33,201 nt of DNA. Origin: an uncultured Actinomycetes bacterium. Lineage in GTDB: Bacteria; Actinomycetota; Actinomycetes; Nanopelagicales; Nanopelagicaceae. The notes beneath the pieces are model-generated. The model was not told the origin of the DNA, searched no databases, and was given only the letters and a program-made list of their open reading frames with translations. This document shows, one piece after another, positions 1 to 11,167 of the stretch (position 1 is the first letter of the stretch; every line of letters begins with the position of its first letter). The translations under genes and the position numbers were made by a program. The stretch spans positions 1 through 33,201 of the forward strand of contig CAIPAI010000065.1 in the NCBI GenBank assembly GCA_903863015.1, given 5' to 3'.

Positions 1-337
1 CACTTTCGGCGTGATACTGACGACGTTCGCTATGCCCTACAACGACGAAAGAACAACCTAACCGAGAGAGCATCGCAGCAGAAATATCTCCGGTATAGGC
101 GCCATTAGTTTCAGGAGAAAGATCTTGGGCGCCATAACTAATACGCAATTTATCGCCGTCGACCAGCGTTTGAATTGACCGAATATCGGTGAAGGGTGGC
201 AGTACAACAACATCGACGGCATCGTGATCTTTATCGTCGAGAGAGAAAGCCAACTTTTGCACGAGCCCAATCGCCTCGAGGTGGTTGATGTTCATCTTCC
301 AGTTGCCCGCCATCAAGGGCTTACGCGTTGTCGACAT
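1..337 (-). CDS. tpiA: Triosephosphate isomerase, N-terminal part (cut by window edge)
   Basis: Interconverts dihydroxyacetone phosphate and glyceraldehyde 3-phosphate in the cytosol. I translated the minus strand from an ATG at 337-335 and it stays open to base 1, giving the first 112 residues of a protein that is usually about 250 to 260 long. It begins [16 protein letters not shown], the typical N-terminal TIM motif with the substrate-binding Asn and Lys (residues 12 and 14), and carries GHSERR with the catalytic His at about residue 102. The start overlaps the pgk stop by one base (TAATG), so translation is probably coupled to pgk. The catalytic Glu and the phosphate-binding loop lie outside the window. 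The gap-pgk-tpi order is standard for Actinobacteria. Confidence 0.96.
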   Translation of the reverse strand, partial: MSTTRKPLMAGNWKMNINHLEAIGLVQKLAFSLDDKDHDAVDVVVLPPFTDIRSIQTLVDGDKLRISYGAQDLSPETNGAYTGDISAAMLSRLGCSFVVVGHSERRQYHAES

Positions 338-1533
338 TACTGCTCCAATACCGTGATACCAGGGAGCGCCTTGCCCTCTAGATATTCAAGAGAGGCTCCG
401 CCACCCGTTGAAATATATCCGAACTCTTCGTCCCTAAAACCTAGCCGACGAACCGCCGCCGCTGAGTCACCGCCACCCACCACCGTGAAGCCATCTAACT
501 CCGCCAAAGCCTGAGCTACCGCTTTCGTGCCCGCTGCAAAGGCGTCGAATTCAAAGACACCCATGGGGCCATTCCAGAAGAGCGTTTTGCACCCCGAGAT
601 GGCCTCGGCGAATGCCGCTCCTGACACCGGACCGATATCTAAGCCCAATTGATCTGCGGGAATCTCATGAGCTGCCACAACGGTAGCCGGCGAATCCGCG
701 GCAAACGCTGGGGCCACCACAATATCCGTAGGCAGCAAGAGCGTGACGCCCGCTTCCTTTGCTTGGGTGATCAGCGCGCGCACTTCATCCAGTTGGTCAG
801 CTTCTAACAGAGACTTACCAACTTCATGTCCTTGCGCGGCTAGGAACGTGAAGACCATTCCGCCGCCGATCGCGAGCAGATCTACCTTGTCGAGCAAATT
901 CTTGATGACACCCAATTTGTCGCTGACTTTCGACCCACCCAAGACCACTCCGTACGGGCGAACGGGATTCACCGTGAGACGTTTGAGCACTTCGATCTCA
1001 GCAGAGATGAGAAATCCAGCAAAGTGCGGAAGCAACGTTGCGATGTCGTAGACGGACGCATGCTTTCGATGAACTGCGCCAAACCCATCTGAAACGTATA
1101 TATCTCCGAGTGATGCCAAATCTTGAGCGAAGAGCAGCCGCTCTTCGTCTACCTTGCTCGTCTCCGCCGCTTCATAACGCACATTCTCTAGGAGCACCAC
1201 ATCGCCAGGTTGCATCTTTCCGATGGCATCGCTGGCTTTCCCGCCTCGATACTCGGAGATGAAGGCCACGTTGGCGCCGAGCAACTCCCCCAACCGGCGC
1301 GCCACAGGCTCGAGTGACATCTCCGGAACGCGGACACCTTTGGGACGTCCGAAGTGGGCCATCACGATTACTTTTGCTCCGAGAGCACGAAGATGATTGA
1401 TAGTGGGAAGCGATGCCCTGATGCGTCCGTCATCAGTGATGTTGCCATCCTTGATAGGAACGTTGAGGTCGCTTCGAAGCAACACTCGTTTGCCGGCAAT
1501 GTCCGGCAGCGAAGCGAGAGTAGCGATCGGCAT
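337..1533 (-). CDS. pgk: Phosphoglycerate kinase
   Basis: Transfers the acyl phosphate of 1,3-bisphosphoglycerate to ADP, the first ATP-yielding step of lower glycolysis. The 398-residue product has normal family length. The N-terminal domain shows RSDLNVPI (about residues 20-27), HFGRPKG and the substrate-site segment [12 protein letters not shown]. The C-terminal nucleotide domain shows [21 protein letters not shown] and [11 protein letters not shown] near the end. The ATG directly abuts the gap stop (TAAATG), and the stop overlaps the tpiA start, so the three glycolytic genes form one translational unit. Nothing in it looks unusual. Confidence 0.98.
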   Translation of the reverse strand: MPIATLASLPDIAGKRVLLRSDLNVPIKDGNITDDGRIRASLPTINHLRALGAKVIVMAHFGRPKGVRVPEMSLEPVARRLGELLGANVAFISEYRGGKASDAIGKMQPGDVVLLENVRYEAAETSKVDEERLLFAQDLASLGDIYVSDGFGAVHRKHASVYDIATLLPHFAGFLISAEIEVLKRLTVNPVRPYGVVLGGSKVSDKLGVIKNLLDKVDLLAIGGGMVFTFLAAQGHEVGKSLLEADQLDEVRALITQAKEAGVTLLLPTDIVVAPAFAADSPATVVAAHEIPADQLGLDIGPVSGAAFAEAISGCKTLFWNGPMGVFEFDAFAAGTKAVAQALAELDGFTVVGGGDSAAAVRRLGFRDEEFGYISTGGGASLEYLEGKALPGITVLEQ

Positions 1534-2553
<1,020 letters not shown>

Positions 2554-2558
2554 TCAGG

Positions 2559-2587
2559 GCGCATAGGGAGAGAACTGAGTCATGCGC
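2559..2587. promoter_or_regulatory. Inverted repeat in the whiA-gap spacer, possible gap operator
   Basis: GCGCAT at 2559-2564 is matched by ATGCGC at 2582-2587 across a 17-bp centre, in the 63-bp spacer just upstream of the gap ribosome binding site. It could be an operator or a weak RNA hairpin controlling gap-pgk-tpi separately from the upstream genes. Six pairs across 17 bases can arise by chance, and I found no convincing -35/-10 pair here. Confidence 0.25.
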
Positions 2588-2601
2588 GAATGATTGAAAC
2601 T

Positions 2602-3579
2602 TTACCCCAACATGTCGGGGGTTAAACCTGCTTCTGTGTCTGGGATTCCGAGATCTTGGGCACGCTTATCGGCCATGGCCAAGAGACGTCTAATACGTCC
2701 AGCCACGGCATCCTTCGTGAGCGGTGGGTTTGCCAAAGAGCCCAACTCTTCAAGGCTGGCTTGCCCGTGTTCAATCCGCAACTTCCCGGCCTCTTGCAAA
2801 TGGTCCGGAATATCTTCGCCGAGGATTTCTAACGCACGGGCAACTCGTGCAGATGCAGCAACCGCAGCGCGGGCCGAACGACGAAGATTTGCATCATCGA
2901 AATTCGCTAAGCGATTAGCGGTTGCGCGCACTTCGCGTCGCATGCGCCGTTCTTCCCAAGCAAGGACGCTTTCGTGGGCACCCAGACGCGTCAACATGAT
3001 GGCAATCGCATCTCCGTCACGGATAACTACCCGATCGATTCCGCGAACTTCGCGAGCCTTCGCAACGACACCGAGGCGACGAGCTGCTCCGACGAGGGCA
3101 AGTGCTGCTTCAGGACCAGGGCACGTTACTTCGAGGGCGCATGAACGGCCAGGCTCTGTGAGCGATCCGTGCGCAAGAAAAGCCCCCCGCCATGCCGCTT
3201 GTGCATCACAGAGGGAGGCTGAGACAACTTGTGGGGGCAGACCGCGAACGGGGCGACCGCGTCCATCAATGAGTCCCGTCTGCCTGGCTAGCGATTCCCC
3301 ATCTTTGGTCGAACGAATGAGGTAACGGCTTGCTTTACGCAATCCGCCAGGGGCGATCACCGTTAAATCGGTCTCCTGTGAAAAAACATCAAAGATATCT
3401 TTACGTACTCTGCGAGCGGTGGCCGCGGTATCAACTTCAGCCTCAACAACGATGCGACCGCTCACCACATGTAGTCCGCCGGAGAAACGCAAAATGGCGG
3501 AAACTTCAGACTTACGGCAACACGCTTTGGAGATCATGAGGCGAGCTAACTCATCCTTGACCGCTGCTGTCATCGCCAT
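2602..3579 (-). CDS. whiA: WhiA-type sporulation/cell-division transcription regulator
   Basis: WhiA pairs a degenerate LAGLIDADG homing-endonuclease fold with a C-terminal helix-turn-helix. In Streptomyces it works with WhiB on cell division genes; in non-sporulating relatives its role is broader and less clear. The frame is open to 3696, but I choose the ATG at 3579 (protein [14 protein letters not shown]..., 325 residues): this matches the usual family length, GGAAAG lies 9 bases upstream, and the longer N-terminus has no WhiA character. The C-terminus ([14 protein letters not shown] ... [18 protein letters not shown]) fits the HTH. It lies 40 bp after yvcK in the conserved uvrC-rapZ-yvcK-whiA order. 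Confidence 0.93.
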   Translation of the reverse strand: MAMTAAVKDELARLMISKACCRKSEVSAILRFSGGLHVVSGRIVVEAEVDTAATARRVRKDIFDVFSQETDLTVIAPGGLRKASRYLIRSTKDGESLARQTGLIDGRGRPVRGLPPQVVSASLCDAQAAWRGAFLAHGSLTEPGRSCALEVTCPGPEAALALVGAARRLGVVAKAREVRGIDRVVIRDGDAIAIMLTRLGAHESVLAWEERRMRREVRATANRLANFDDANLRRSARAAVAASARVARALEILGEDIPDHLQEAGKLRIEHGQASLEELGSLANPPLTKDAVAGRIRRLLAMADKRAQDLGIPDTEAGLTPDMLG

Positions 3580-3619
3580 GGGGGCAATCTTTCCAGTATT
3601 TGACTGACTCCGTGCAACT

Positions 3620-4564
3620 TTAGGAAAAAATCTTGGAGAAGAGCGCGGCCAATTTCTCCGGATCATGTTGCAAAGATCCGGGCCCACTAGCGACATCTGC
3701 CACGATAAGGCGACTCCCCTGTGCCGCTAAATACTCCGCCAATTCGGTGGATGCCGGCTGGGATTGAGGGTCAACTATGACCACATCGAAGTGGAACTCA
3801 GGCGCGTGCGCGCTCAAAAGCTCGAGATGTTCGACTGCGGTGAGGCCGATCGCTTCACCTGGCTCACCGAGTGGAACTCCAGATTTTTGTCCTGCATCGA
3901 GGTTCATCACGAGGGCTCGCTTAGCCGGAGAAGAAAGGAGCGCATCCAACTGCGCCGGCACCAAAAGGTGAGGCAAAACACTTGAATACCACGAGCCTGG
4001 CCCCAGGATTATCCACTCAGCATCGGAAATAGCGGCCAACGCTGCCTGGGTTGCCGGCGGATTTGTCGGAGTAAGTTCGATGGAGAGCACTCGACCTCGA
4101 GTGGTGGCGACCGCCACTTGACCCACCACGGTGCGCACTCTGCCTTCGTGCGCGACTTCCGCTTGAATTGTCAATGGCTCGGCAGACATCGGAAGAACTC
4201 GACCGATGATCTTGAGAAGTGCCCCCATGCGGTCTAATCCAGCGACCACATCACCGTTAACATCCCAGAGCGCCGAGAGCATTAAGTTGCCGAGCGAATG
4301 TCCACCCACTTCGCCCTCACCTGGGAAGCGATATTGCACGGCATCTGCCCAACTGCGCCCCCACACGTCGTCAGAGCAGAGGGCAGCTAAGGCCATGCGC
4401 AAATCACCTGGAGGCATCACACCTAATTCAGCTCGCAAGCGCCCGCTAGATCCGCCATCGTCGGCAACCGTCACAATTGCAGTGATTTCTGGGGTGATGC
4501 GACGCAAGGCAGAGAGAGTGGCGGCCAGGCCATGCCCGCCGCCGAGAGCAACAACTCGAGTCAT
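3620..4564 (-). CDS. yvcK: YvcK/CofD-like putative gluconeogenesis and morphology factor
   Basis: A CofD-like fold protein related to 2-phospho-L-lactate transferase. In Bacillus and Mycobacterium, YvcK (CuvA in mycobacteria) binds UDP-sugars and affects cell shape and growth on gluconeogenic carbon. The 314-residue product has [15 protein letters not shown] at the N-terminus (nucleotide-sugar binding), [12 protein letters not shown] at about 33-44 and PPGDLRMAL at about 51-59, all hallmarks of the family. The ATG overlaps the rapZ stop by one base. Because gap, pgk and tpiA lie downstream in the same direction, a link to central carbon flux is plausible but is inference. Confidence 0.94.
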   Translation of the reverse strand: MTRVVALGGGHGLAATLSALRRITPEITAIVTVADDGGSSGRLRAELGVMPPGDLRMALAALCSDDVWGRSWADAVQYRFPGEGEVGGHSLGNLMLSALWDVNGDVVAGLDRMGALLKIIGRVLPMSAEPLTIQAEVAHEGRVRTVVGQVAVATTRGRVLSIELTPTNPPATQAALAAISDAEWIILGPGSWYSSVLPHLLVPAQLDALLSSPAKRALVMNLDAGQKSGVPLGEPGEAIGLTAVEHLELLSAHAPEFHFDVVIVDPQSQPASTELAEYLAAQGSRLIVADVASGPGSLQHDPEKLAALFSKIFS

Positions 4565-5421
4565 TACTCGCGACCAAGATCTCTATGGGTCGAAGTAGCC
4601 AACATGTCGTGGTGAGAGAGTTGCTTCGCCAATTCATCGGCCACTGCTACCGAACGATGCTTTCCGCCCGTACAACCGACCGCAATTGTTAAGTACCTTT
4701 TACCTTCACGTTGATAAGAGGGCGCAAGGCGGAGCAAGAGACTTGCATAATCTTCAATGAAGCCCGCCACGTCAGGTGCAGCTAACACGTAAGACTTCAC
4801 GTCTGCATCCTTGCCTGTGTGATCACGCAGTTCAGGAATCCAATGCGGATTAGAAATGAATCGAACATCGATAACAAAATCAGCGTCATACGGAATCCCG
4901 TATTTAAAACCGAACGAAAGGACCGTGGTGTGCAAATCAGGAAGTGAGGAACCGCCTAAAGTGCTTTCGATGCGCTCCTTAAGTTGATGAACATTTAATG
5001 AGCTCGTATCGATGACGAGGTCGGCAGCAGCTCGCAAATCTCCGAGGAGTTCACGCTCTCGGGCGATGCCGTCGAGAATCCTTCCTTCCTCTTGCAATGG
5101 ATGCGGACGACGCGTTGATTCAAAGCGACGCACCAATGCATCATCGCTTGCTTCCAGAAAGAGCACCTGCACTTGCTCCGGTAATTCTTTCAGCGCCACT
5201 CGAAGTTCTTTGAAAAAGGCTCGACCGCGCACATCAATCACAGCAGCGATGCGGGGGGCACTGTGGTGTTCATCTTTGCCAGGAAGGGACGTGAGGCCAG
5301 GAAGCAGTGCAGGCGGAAGATTATCAACGACATACCAGCCCAAATCTTCCAGGACGTGGGCAGCAGTACTTCTACCAGCGCCTGACATGCCGGTGATGAC
5401 GAGTATCTGTTCGGGTGTCAC
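4564..5421 (-). CDS. rapZ: RapZ/YvcJ-family nucleotide-binding protein
   Basis: P-loop nucleotide-binding protein. In E. coli, RapZ is an RNA adaptor that directs decay of the sRNA GlmZ and so controls glucosamine-6-phosphate synthase; the role in Actinobacteria is less clear. The product has 285 residues. The Walker A-like motif is GMSGAGRS at 11-18, with Arg where Lys is canonical. I recall the same Arg in the mycobacterial homologue, so it is probably lineage-typical and not damage. DNLPPALL follows at about 34, and GCTGGKHRSV marks the conserved C-terminal domain. It lies 17 bp after uvrC and overlaps yvcK by one base. Confidence 0.93.
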   Translation of the reverse strand: MTPEQILVITGMSGAGRSTAAHVLEDLGWYVVDNLPPALLPGLTSLPGKDEHHSAPRIAAVIDVRGRAFFKELRVALKELPEQVQVLFLEASDDALVRRFESTRRPHPLQEEGRILDGIARERELLGDLRAAADLVIDTSSLNVHQLKERIESTLGGSSLPDLHTTVLSFGFKYGIPYDADFVIDVRFISNPHWIPELRDHTGKDADVKSYVLAAPDVAGFIEDYASLLLRLAPSYQREGKRYLTIAVGCTGGKHRSVAVADELAKQLSHHDMLATSTHRDLGRE

Positions 5422-5438
5422 GAGACAACTGTACGCGA

Positions 5439-7364
5439 CTAGGAGAGGATCTCACCGGTCCCCATGTCGACAGCCTGAGTTTCCCCTCGTGCGCTTTCAG
5501 CCGCAAACCAGGCAACAATGCGCGCCGCAATCGCCGGTCCCACTCCAGGCACTTGCGAGATCTCAGCCTCTGACGCGAGACGCAATGCCTTCATCGAAGT
5601 GAAGTTCTCCAGCAGCGCTGCACGGCGGCCCTCCCCCAAACCAGGGATCTCATCAAGGAGAGATTCGATCATGGCACGTCCACGTTTGCTTCGGTGATAG
5701 GTGATGGCGAATCGGTGTGACTCATCACGGAGTCGTTGCAGCAAGAAGAGGGACTCACTCTTGCGAGGCAAGATCACCGGACGCGCGTCTGCCGGCTTCC
5801 AGATTTCTTCGAGACGTTTTGCTAATCCCACCAGAGCGATGTCACCAAAACCTTCGCGCTCCAAAATCTTTGCAGCAGCATCCACCTGGGTTCGCCCGCC
5901 ATCGACCACAATTAATTGCGGGCGGTATGAGAAACGTCGCGCCTGTAATCCCGCAGCGATCTCTTCGGCTCGGTCCACCGACTCTTCATCCTTCAAGCGA
6001 CGCAGCCGGCGGGTTAATACTTCGGACATTGATGCGAGGTCATCCCCGCCACCTTCGCGAATTTCAAAACGTCGATACTCACTTTTGCGGGGGGCGCCGT
6101 CTTCAAATACGACCATCGATCCAACCGCATGTGTACCTTGGATATGCGAGATGTCGTAGCACTCAATTCGTAAAGGTGCGACCTGCAATGCGAGAGCGTC
6201 TTGCAATTCAGAGAGTGCCTGCGCTCGTTTTGAAATGTCACTGCTGCGAAGCAACTGATGTCGCAGTAAGGCTTCTGAGGCATTCCGGGTGACAATTTCG
6301 AGCAGCGACACCTTATCTCCGCGTTGCGGAACTTTGAAAGATGTCTTCTCGTTGCGAGAAATGGCGAGCCATTCTTGTAAATCTTTGGCTCCTTCTGGAA
6401 GTTGCGGCATACAAATCTCTCGTGGAATCTCTTGAGTGAGATCCGAATAGACATCTTGTACAAGTTGGCGATAGAGGTCCGCGCTGCTCTTATCGAAATC
6501 TCTCTCCATGACCACGCTGCGTTGACCACGGATGCGCCCGTGGCGCACTGAGAATATGGTGGCTCCGATTTCAATTTCACCCTCAACCAGCGAAATGAAA
6601 TCAGCATCAGTGTCGTCGGGCAGAACTACTGTGCTGGTCTCCAGCGCCAACTCGAGCGCTATCAAGTCATCTCGCAATTTAGCTGCTCGTTCAAATTCTT
6701 CGGCAGCAGCGGCAGACTCCATCTCTTTCTGCACACGACGGATATACGGAGCGGGATCACGGGAGAAGAAGGAGATGAATTCGCTGATCTTCTGCTTATG
6801 CTCCTCAACGGTGACTTGATTCACGCAGGGTGCAGAGCACTTCTCGATATGGCCTAGGAGGCAAGGACGACCGCTGGCAACCGCCTGCCGCAACACTCCT
6901 GGCGCACAAGTGCGCACCGGAAAAGTGCGTAACACTTGATCAACCACAAGGCGGAGAGCGCCAGCGTTAGGAAAGGGGCCTAGATAGCGCACTCCTTTCT
7001 TCTTGGGGGCCCGAGCGACAAAAACTCGTGGGATGCTCTCCCCCGTCGTGATCGCCAGATATGGATAAGACTTATCGTCCTTGAAACGCACGTTGTACTT
7101 TGGGTCTTCTGATTTAATCCAAGTCCACTCCAGCTGCAAGGCATCAACTTCGGTGGCCACGATCGTCCAGTCGACCGAGGTGGCCTCTTGCACCATCCGC
7201 GCCGTACGTTCATGAAGGTTCTCTTGAAAATATGAAGTGAGCCGGGCGCGAAGATTCTTTGCTTTGCCTACGTATATGACCCGTCCTTGATCATTACGAA
7301 ACCGATAGACGCCAGGCTCTTCTGGTATTTCCGAAGTGCGCGGGCGTTCTTCTGGCGTCATCAC
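5439..7364 (-). CDS. uvrC: Excinuclease ABC subunit C
   Basis: Makes both incisions around a lesion once UvrA has loaded UvrB. The product has 641 residues. The N-terminal GIY-YIG nuclease (about 15-95) shows GVYRF and [17 protein letters not shown]/UvrB-contact segment lies near 205-240 ([17 protein letters not shown]). The RNase H-like nuclease domain includes [17 protein letters not shown] and [13 protein letters not shown]. Tandem helix-hairpin-helix motifs end the protein ([29 protein letters not shown]). The start may be GTG at 7364 (4-nt overlap with the uvrA stop) or the next codon, ATG at 7361 (1-nt overlap); either couples it to uvrA. Confidence 0.97.
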   Translation of the reverse strand: MMTPEERPRTSEIPEEPGVYRFRNDQGRVIYVGKAKNLRARLTSYFQENLHERTARMVQEATSVDWTIVATEVDALQLEWTWIKSEDPKYNVRFKDDKSYPYLAITTGESIPRVFVARAPKKKGVRYLGPFPNAGALRLVVDQVLRTFPVRTCAPGVLRQAVASGRPCLLGHIEKCSAPCVNQVTVEEHKQKISEFISFFSRDPAPYIRRVQKEMESAAAAEEFERAAKLRDDLIALELALETSTVVLPDDTDADFISLVEGEIEIGATIFSVRHGRIRGQRSVVMERDFDKSSADLYRQLVQDVYSDLTQEIPREICMPQLPEGAKDLQEWLAISRNEKTSFKVPQRGDKVSLLEIVTRNASEALLRHQLLRSSDISKRAQALSELQDALALQVAPLRIECYDISHIQGTHAVGSMVVFEDGAPRKSEYRRFEIREGGGDDLASMSEVLTRRLRRLKDEESVDRAEEIAAGLQARRFSYRPQLIVVDGGRTQVDAAAKILEREGFGDIALVGLAKRLEEIWKPADARPVILPRKSESLFLLQRLRDESHRFAITYHRSKRGRAMIESLLDEIPGLGEGRRAALLENFTSMKALRLASEAEISQVPGVGPAIAARIVAWFAAESARGETQAVDMGTGEILS

Positions 7365-10264
7365 GCTGAGGCTTTCGCACTCTTCTTCTTCGCTGTGACC
7401 TTCGCAACCTTAGGGGCAGCGGGCCGCTTGCCCGAGAGCAGTGGTGCCAAGAACGTTCCGGTGTAACTTGCCTTGACCTTTGCAACCTCTTCAGGGGTTC
7501 CCTCGGCGATAACAGTGCCACCACCAGAACCACCTTCGGGGCCCATATCAATCACCCAGTCCGCACATTTGATGACATCGAGATTGTGCTCGATAACAAT
7601 CACGGTGTTCCCGCTGTCAACAAGTCGAGAGAGCACGCCCAGGAGTTTGCGCGTGTCTTCAAAGTGCAGACCAGTAGTTGGCTCATCCAGTACATAGATA
7701 GTTCTGCCGGTTGATCTGCGCTGCAATTCTGTTGCGAGCTTCACTCGTTGGGCTTCACCACCAGAGAGAGTGGGCGCTGATTGACCGAGCCGCACGTAGC
7801 CAAGACCCACATCGTTGAGGGTTTTGAGATGGCGGGAAATCGACGGCACCGCTTCGAAGAAGGTGGCCGCAAACTCAATCGGCATATCCAGTACTTCGGC
7901 GATGGTCTTTCCCTTGAAATGGACCTCAAGAGTCTCTCTGTTATATCGAGCCCCATGGCAGACCTCGCACGGAACATACACATCGGGAAGAAAGTTCATC
8001 TCGATAGTAATGGTGCCGTCGCCACTGCACGATTCGCACCGTCCACCTTTAACGTTAAAAGAGAATCGACCTTGCTGGTAACCACGAATCTTAGCTTCTG
8101 TGGTCTCAGCAAAGAGTTTACGAATATTGTCGAAGACGCCTGTATATGTCGCTGGGTTTGAACGCGGAGTGCGTCCGATCGGTGATTGATCCACATGCAC
8201 CACTTTGTCGAGCTGGTCGACACCGGTAACTGTGCGATGTCGACCAGGAACGATCCGGGCGCCGTTGAGTTTGTTAGCCAAAGTGCTATAAAGAATGTCG
8301 TTTACAAGCGTGGACTTACCTGACCCACTGACGCCAGTGACAGCAACGAAACATCCGAGCGGGAAGGACACATCAATGTTCTGCAAGTTGTTCTCGCGTG
8401 CTCCCTTAACGACGAGGGCCCGTTTCGGATCTATCGGCCGTCGAATTTCGGGCATTTCGATTTGTCGTCGGCCGGAAACATAAGCTCCCGTGATTGACTC
8501 CTCGCTCGCTTCCAATTCAGCAAGCGAGCCAGAGACAACCACCCGCCCTCCATGTTCACCCGCACCAGGACCGATGTCGACGATCCAATCTGCTGATCGA
8601 ATGGTGTCCTCGTCATGCTCGACCACAATCAGAGTATTTCCGAGGTTGCGCAGACGTGTCAGAGTTTCAATCAATCTCCGGTTATCGCGCTGGTGAAGTC
8701 CGATACTCGGTTCGTCTAGTACATAAAGCACGCCCACTAATCCAGAACCGATCTGAGTTGCCAGACGAATGCGCTGGGCCTCGCCACCCGAGAGCGTTCC
8801 TGCGGGGCGATCGAGGGAGAGGTAATCCAAACCCACATCGAGCAAGAAACCAAGGCGAGCGTGCACCTCTTTGAGGACGCGCTCGGCAATCTGCTTCTCA
8901 CGGTTGTTGAGGTGCAAGCCCGAAAGGAATGCATCTGCTTCACGAATTGTCAGTTCGCAGACTTGCGCAATGGACTTATTTCCCAGAGTTACCGCAAGAA
9001 CTTCCGGCTTAAGTCGGGCACCTTTACAAGTAGGGCAGGGAACTTCGCGCATGAATTGCTCGTATCGATCGCGACTCCACTCCGATTCAGTTTCACCGTG
9101 CTTGCGCTCTAGAAAGGGCAGGACGCCTTCGAAACCAGTGGTGTACTGCCGCGTGCGCCCATATCGATTCTTAAATTTGACGGAGACTTCGTACTCCCAG
9201 CCGTTGAGAATGGCCTCTTTAGCCTTCGCCGAGATCTTCTTCCACGGTGTATCTAGCGAGAATTTAACTTCCTCAGTGAGCGCCTCGAGAAGGCGTAAGA
9301 AGTATTCGCTGCTCGTTCCAATCGACCAAGGGGCGATCGCTCCGTCATTGATGCTGAGTTCGTCATCCGGAATGACCAATTCAGGATCCACCTCAAGTCG
9401 ATTTCCTAAACCTGTGCAATCAGGACAGGCACCGAAAGGTGAATTGAAGGAGAAAGATCGTGGCTCGAGTTCTTCGAATGAGAGATCACACTTATGGCAG
9501 GCAAGATGCTCGCTGAAGGTGCGCTCTTTGTCAGGGCCGGACAGGTCTACGAATTCAAGTGTGACCAAGCCAGAGCCCAGGAGGAGCGCGGTTTCCACCG
9601 AATCGGTGAGGCGTTGCTTGGCATTGGACTTTACCGCCAGCCGATCAACCACAACCTCGATGGTGTGTTTCTCTTGTTTCTTCAATTTGGGAACATCTTC
9701 AAGAGCAAAGACTTCGCCATCCACTCGGGCCCGCGAATATCCCTTCAGTCCCAACTCCTTAAAGAGGTCAAGGAACTCGCCTTTGCGACCGCGCACCACG
9801 GGAGCAAGCACTTGAAAGCGCACACCGTCGTCGAGCGCCAATATTTGGTCAACAATATTTTGCGGAGATTGTCGGGCTACCGGGTCGCCACACTTGGGGC
9901 AATGCGGGCGTCCCGCACGGGCGAAGAGGAGGCGCAAATAGTCATACACCTCGGTGATTGTTCCTACAGTAGATCGAGGATTTCGGTTAGTAGATTTTTG
10001 ATCGATCGAAACGGCAGGCGATAGTCCTTCAATAAAATCAACATCCGGCTTATCCATTTGCCCAAGGAATTGGCGGGCATAGGAGCTGAGCGATTCCACA
10101 TAGCGACGTTGGCCTTCAGCGAAGATTGTGTCGAAGGCAAGGCTTGATTTACCTGAACCTGAAAGCCCCGTAAAAACGATAAGCGCATTGCGCGGTAGAT
10201 CGAGGGATACATCTTTGAGGTTATGCTCTCGTGCCCCGCGGACAATAAGTCGATCGTGATTCAT
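7361..10264 (-). CDS. uvrA: Excinuclease ABC subunit A
   Basis: Damage-sensing ATPase that loads UvrB at lesions. The 967-residue product has the duplicated ABC architecture: Walker [10 protein letters not shown] (about 33-41) and GVSGSGKST in the second half, with signatures [13 protein letters not shown] and [13 protein letters not shown]. Cys pairs for zinc binding are seen as CPKC, CHKC with CPDC, and CESC with CEVC. The C-terminus ends in a Lys/Ala-rich tail ([13 protein letters not shown]), a little longer than the E. coli protein. The gene follows terC by three bases and overlaps uvrC by four, so uvrB, terC, uvrA and uvrC appear to be translated from one message. Confidence 0.98.
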   Translation of the reverse strand: MNHDRLIVRGAREHNLKDVSLDLPRNALIVFTGLSGSGKSSLAFDTIFAEGQRRYVESLSSYARQFLGQMDKPDVDFIEGLSPAVSIDQKSTNRNPRSTVGTITEVYDYLRLLFARAGRPHCPKCGDPVARQSPQNIVDQILALDDGVRFQVLAPVVRGRKGEFLDLFKELGLKGYSRARVDGEVFALEDVPKLKKQEKHTIEVVVDRLAVKSNAKQRLTDSVETALLLGSGLVTLEFVDLSGPDKERTFSEHLACHKCDLSFEELEPRSFSFNSPFGACPDCTGLGNRLEVDPELVIPDDELSINDGAIAPWSIGTSSEYFLRLLEALTEEVKFSLDTPWKKISAKAKEAILNGWEYEVSVKFKNRYGRTRQYTTGFEGVLPFLERKHGETESEWSRDRYEQFMREVPCPTCKGARLKPEVLAVTLGNKSIAQVCELTIREADAFLSGLHLNNREKQIAERVLKEVHARLGFLLDVGLDYLSLDRPAGTLSGGEAQRIRLATQIGSGLVGVLYVLDEPSIGLHQRDNRRLIETLTRLRNLGNTLIVVEHDEDTIRSADWIVDIGPGAGEHGGRVVVSGSLAELEASEESITGAYVSGRRQIEMPEIRRPIDPKRALVVKGARENNLQNIDVSFPLGCFVAVTGVSGSGKSTLVNDILYSTLANKLNGARIVPGRHRTVTGVDQLDKVVHVDQSPIGRTPRSNPATYTGVFDNIRKLFAETTEAKIRGYQQGRFSFNVKGGRCESCSGDGTITIEMNFLPDVYVPCEVCHGARYNRETLEVHFKGKTIAEVLDMPIEFAATFFEAVPSISRHLKTLNDVGLGYVRLGQSAPTLSGGEAQRVKLATELQRRSTGRTIYVLDEPTTGLHFEDTRKLLGVLSRLVDSGNTVIVIEHNLDVIKCADWVIDMGPEGGSGGGTVIAEGTPEEVAKVKASYTGTFLAPLLSGKRPAAPKVAKVTAKKKSAKASA

Positions 10265-10267
10265 GAA

Positions 10268-11167
10268 CTAATCTCCGGACCTACGCGTCTTAACCACGCT
10301 AGCCACGGTCGTCACTGCTAATACGCTGACAATGAAGATCAAACTGAAATTGGTCCCAATCTCAGGTAACTCCACAGAACCAATCTGTGTCCAATGAACT
10401 CCGTGTGCCGCTTCAAGAATGAGCTTCAGACCAATAAAGGCCAAGATAACCGCAAGACCTTTAGATAGATATACCAATCGGCTCGCTAGTGCGCCAAGAA
10501 GGAAGTACAACTGGCGCAAGCCAAGGAGCGCAAAGGCATTCGCAGTGAAAACGATGAATGCTTCGCGAGTCAGCCCAAAAATCGCCGGGATCGAATCCAC
10601 GGCAAAGAGCACGTCAGTAATTCCTAATGCGATAATTGAGAGGCCGAACGGTGAGAGCCCCTTCTTCTTGAAGTAACCAAGCACTCTTCCTTCATGCCAA
10701 TCCTCGTCACCGCCCCCACCTTTTCCGAGATGGAATGCCGTGTAGAGGAGGAATGCGCCGAAAAGGAAGAAGACCGCGACAAACTTGTGAATCACAAATG
10801 CGCCAATGCCAATAAAAATGGCACGGAAGAAGAGAGCAAGGGCAATACCTGCCATGAGCGCAGCTTGCTCTCTCTCCTTAGGTAATTTGAGGGCACCAAA
10901 GATGATGATAAAAATGAAGAGATTATCGATAGAGAGCGAGTACTCGGTTAGCCAACCAGCAAGAAATTCATTGCTGGCCTGCGCACCCACTTGCTGGGCA
11001 AGGAAGATCGCAAATCCGAGCGCTAGTGCAATGTAGAAAATAGTCCAAAGAGCGGCTTCTAGGGGCTTAACCTCTCGAGGTCGTCGACGGGCATTGAAAA
11101 AATCGAAAATAAAGACGGCACCCAAAATAGACATCGCGATCGCCCAAGTCTGGCCAGTGATGTTCAT
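10268..11167 (-). CDS. TerC/Alx-family integral membrane protein, probable metal exporter
   Basis: TerC family membrane protein; characterised members (Alx, YceF/MeeF, MeeY) export Mn(II), in some cases metallating exoproteins. The 299-residue product has about eight or nine hydrophobic segments and the paired acidic motifs of the family, [10 protein letters not shown] and [13 protein letters not shown], whose Asp residues are thought to bind metal. Its ATG overlaps the uvrB stop by four bases (10268 end is 3 nt before uvrA). TerC between uvrB and uvrA recurs in Actinobacteria, which suggests co-expression with repair genes; I see no yybP-ykoY-type leader, nor room for one. Confidence 0.92.
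   Translation of the reverse strand: MNITGQTWAIAMSILGAVFIFDFFNARRRPREVKPLEAALWTIFYIALALGFAIFLAQQVGAQASNEFLAGWLTEYSLSIDNLFIFIIIFGALKLPKEREQAALMAGIALALFFRAIFIGIGAFVIHKFVAVFFLFGAFLLYTAFHLGKGGGGDEDWHEGRVLGYFKKKGLSPFGLSIIALGITDVLFAVDSIPAIFGLTREAFIVFTANAFALLGLRQLYFLLGALASRLVYLSKGLAVILAFIGLKLILEAAHGVHWTQIGSVELPEIGTNFSLIFIVSVLAVTTVASVVKTRRSGD

Noticed and set aside
2594-3325. 243-codon plus-strand frame opposite whiA
   Set aside because: Ser/Arg-rich low-information translation, antisense to a well-supported gene.
3580-3696. Longer WhiA N-terminus
   Set aside because: It would overlap the yvcK end and add 39 residues without WhiA character; the ATG at 3579 has a ribosome binding site and gives normal length.
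4564-5421. RapZ P-loop Lys to Arg change as an inactivating mutation
   Set aside because: As far as I recall, actinobacterial homologues also have Arg here, and the rest of the protein is intact.
10236-10267. Mn-sensing yybP-ykoY riboswitch for terC
   Set aside because: terC overlaps uvrB at its start, leaving no leader; no such motif is visible.
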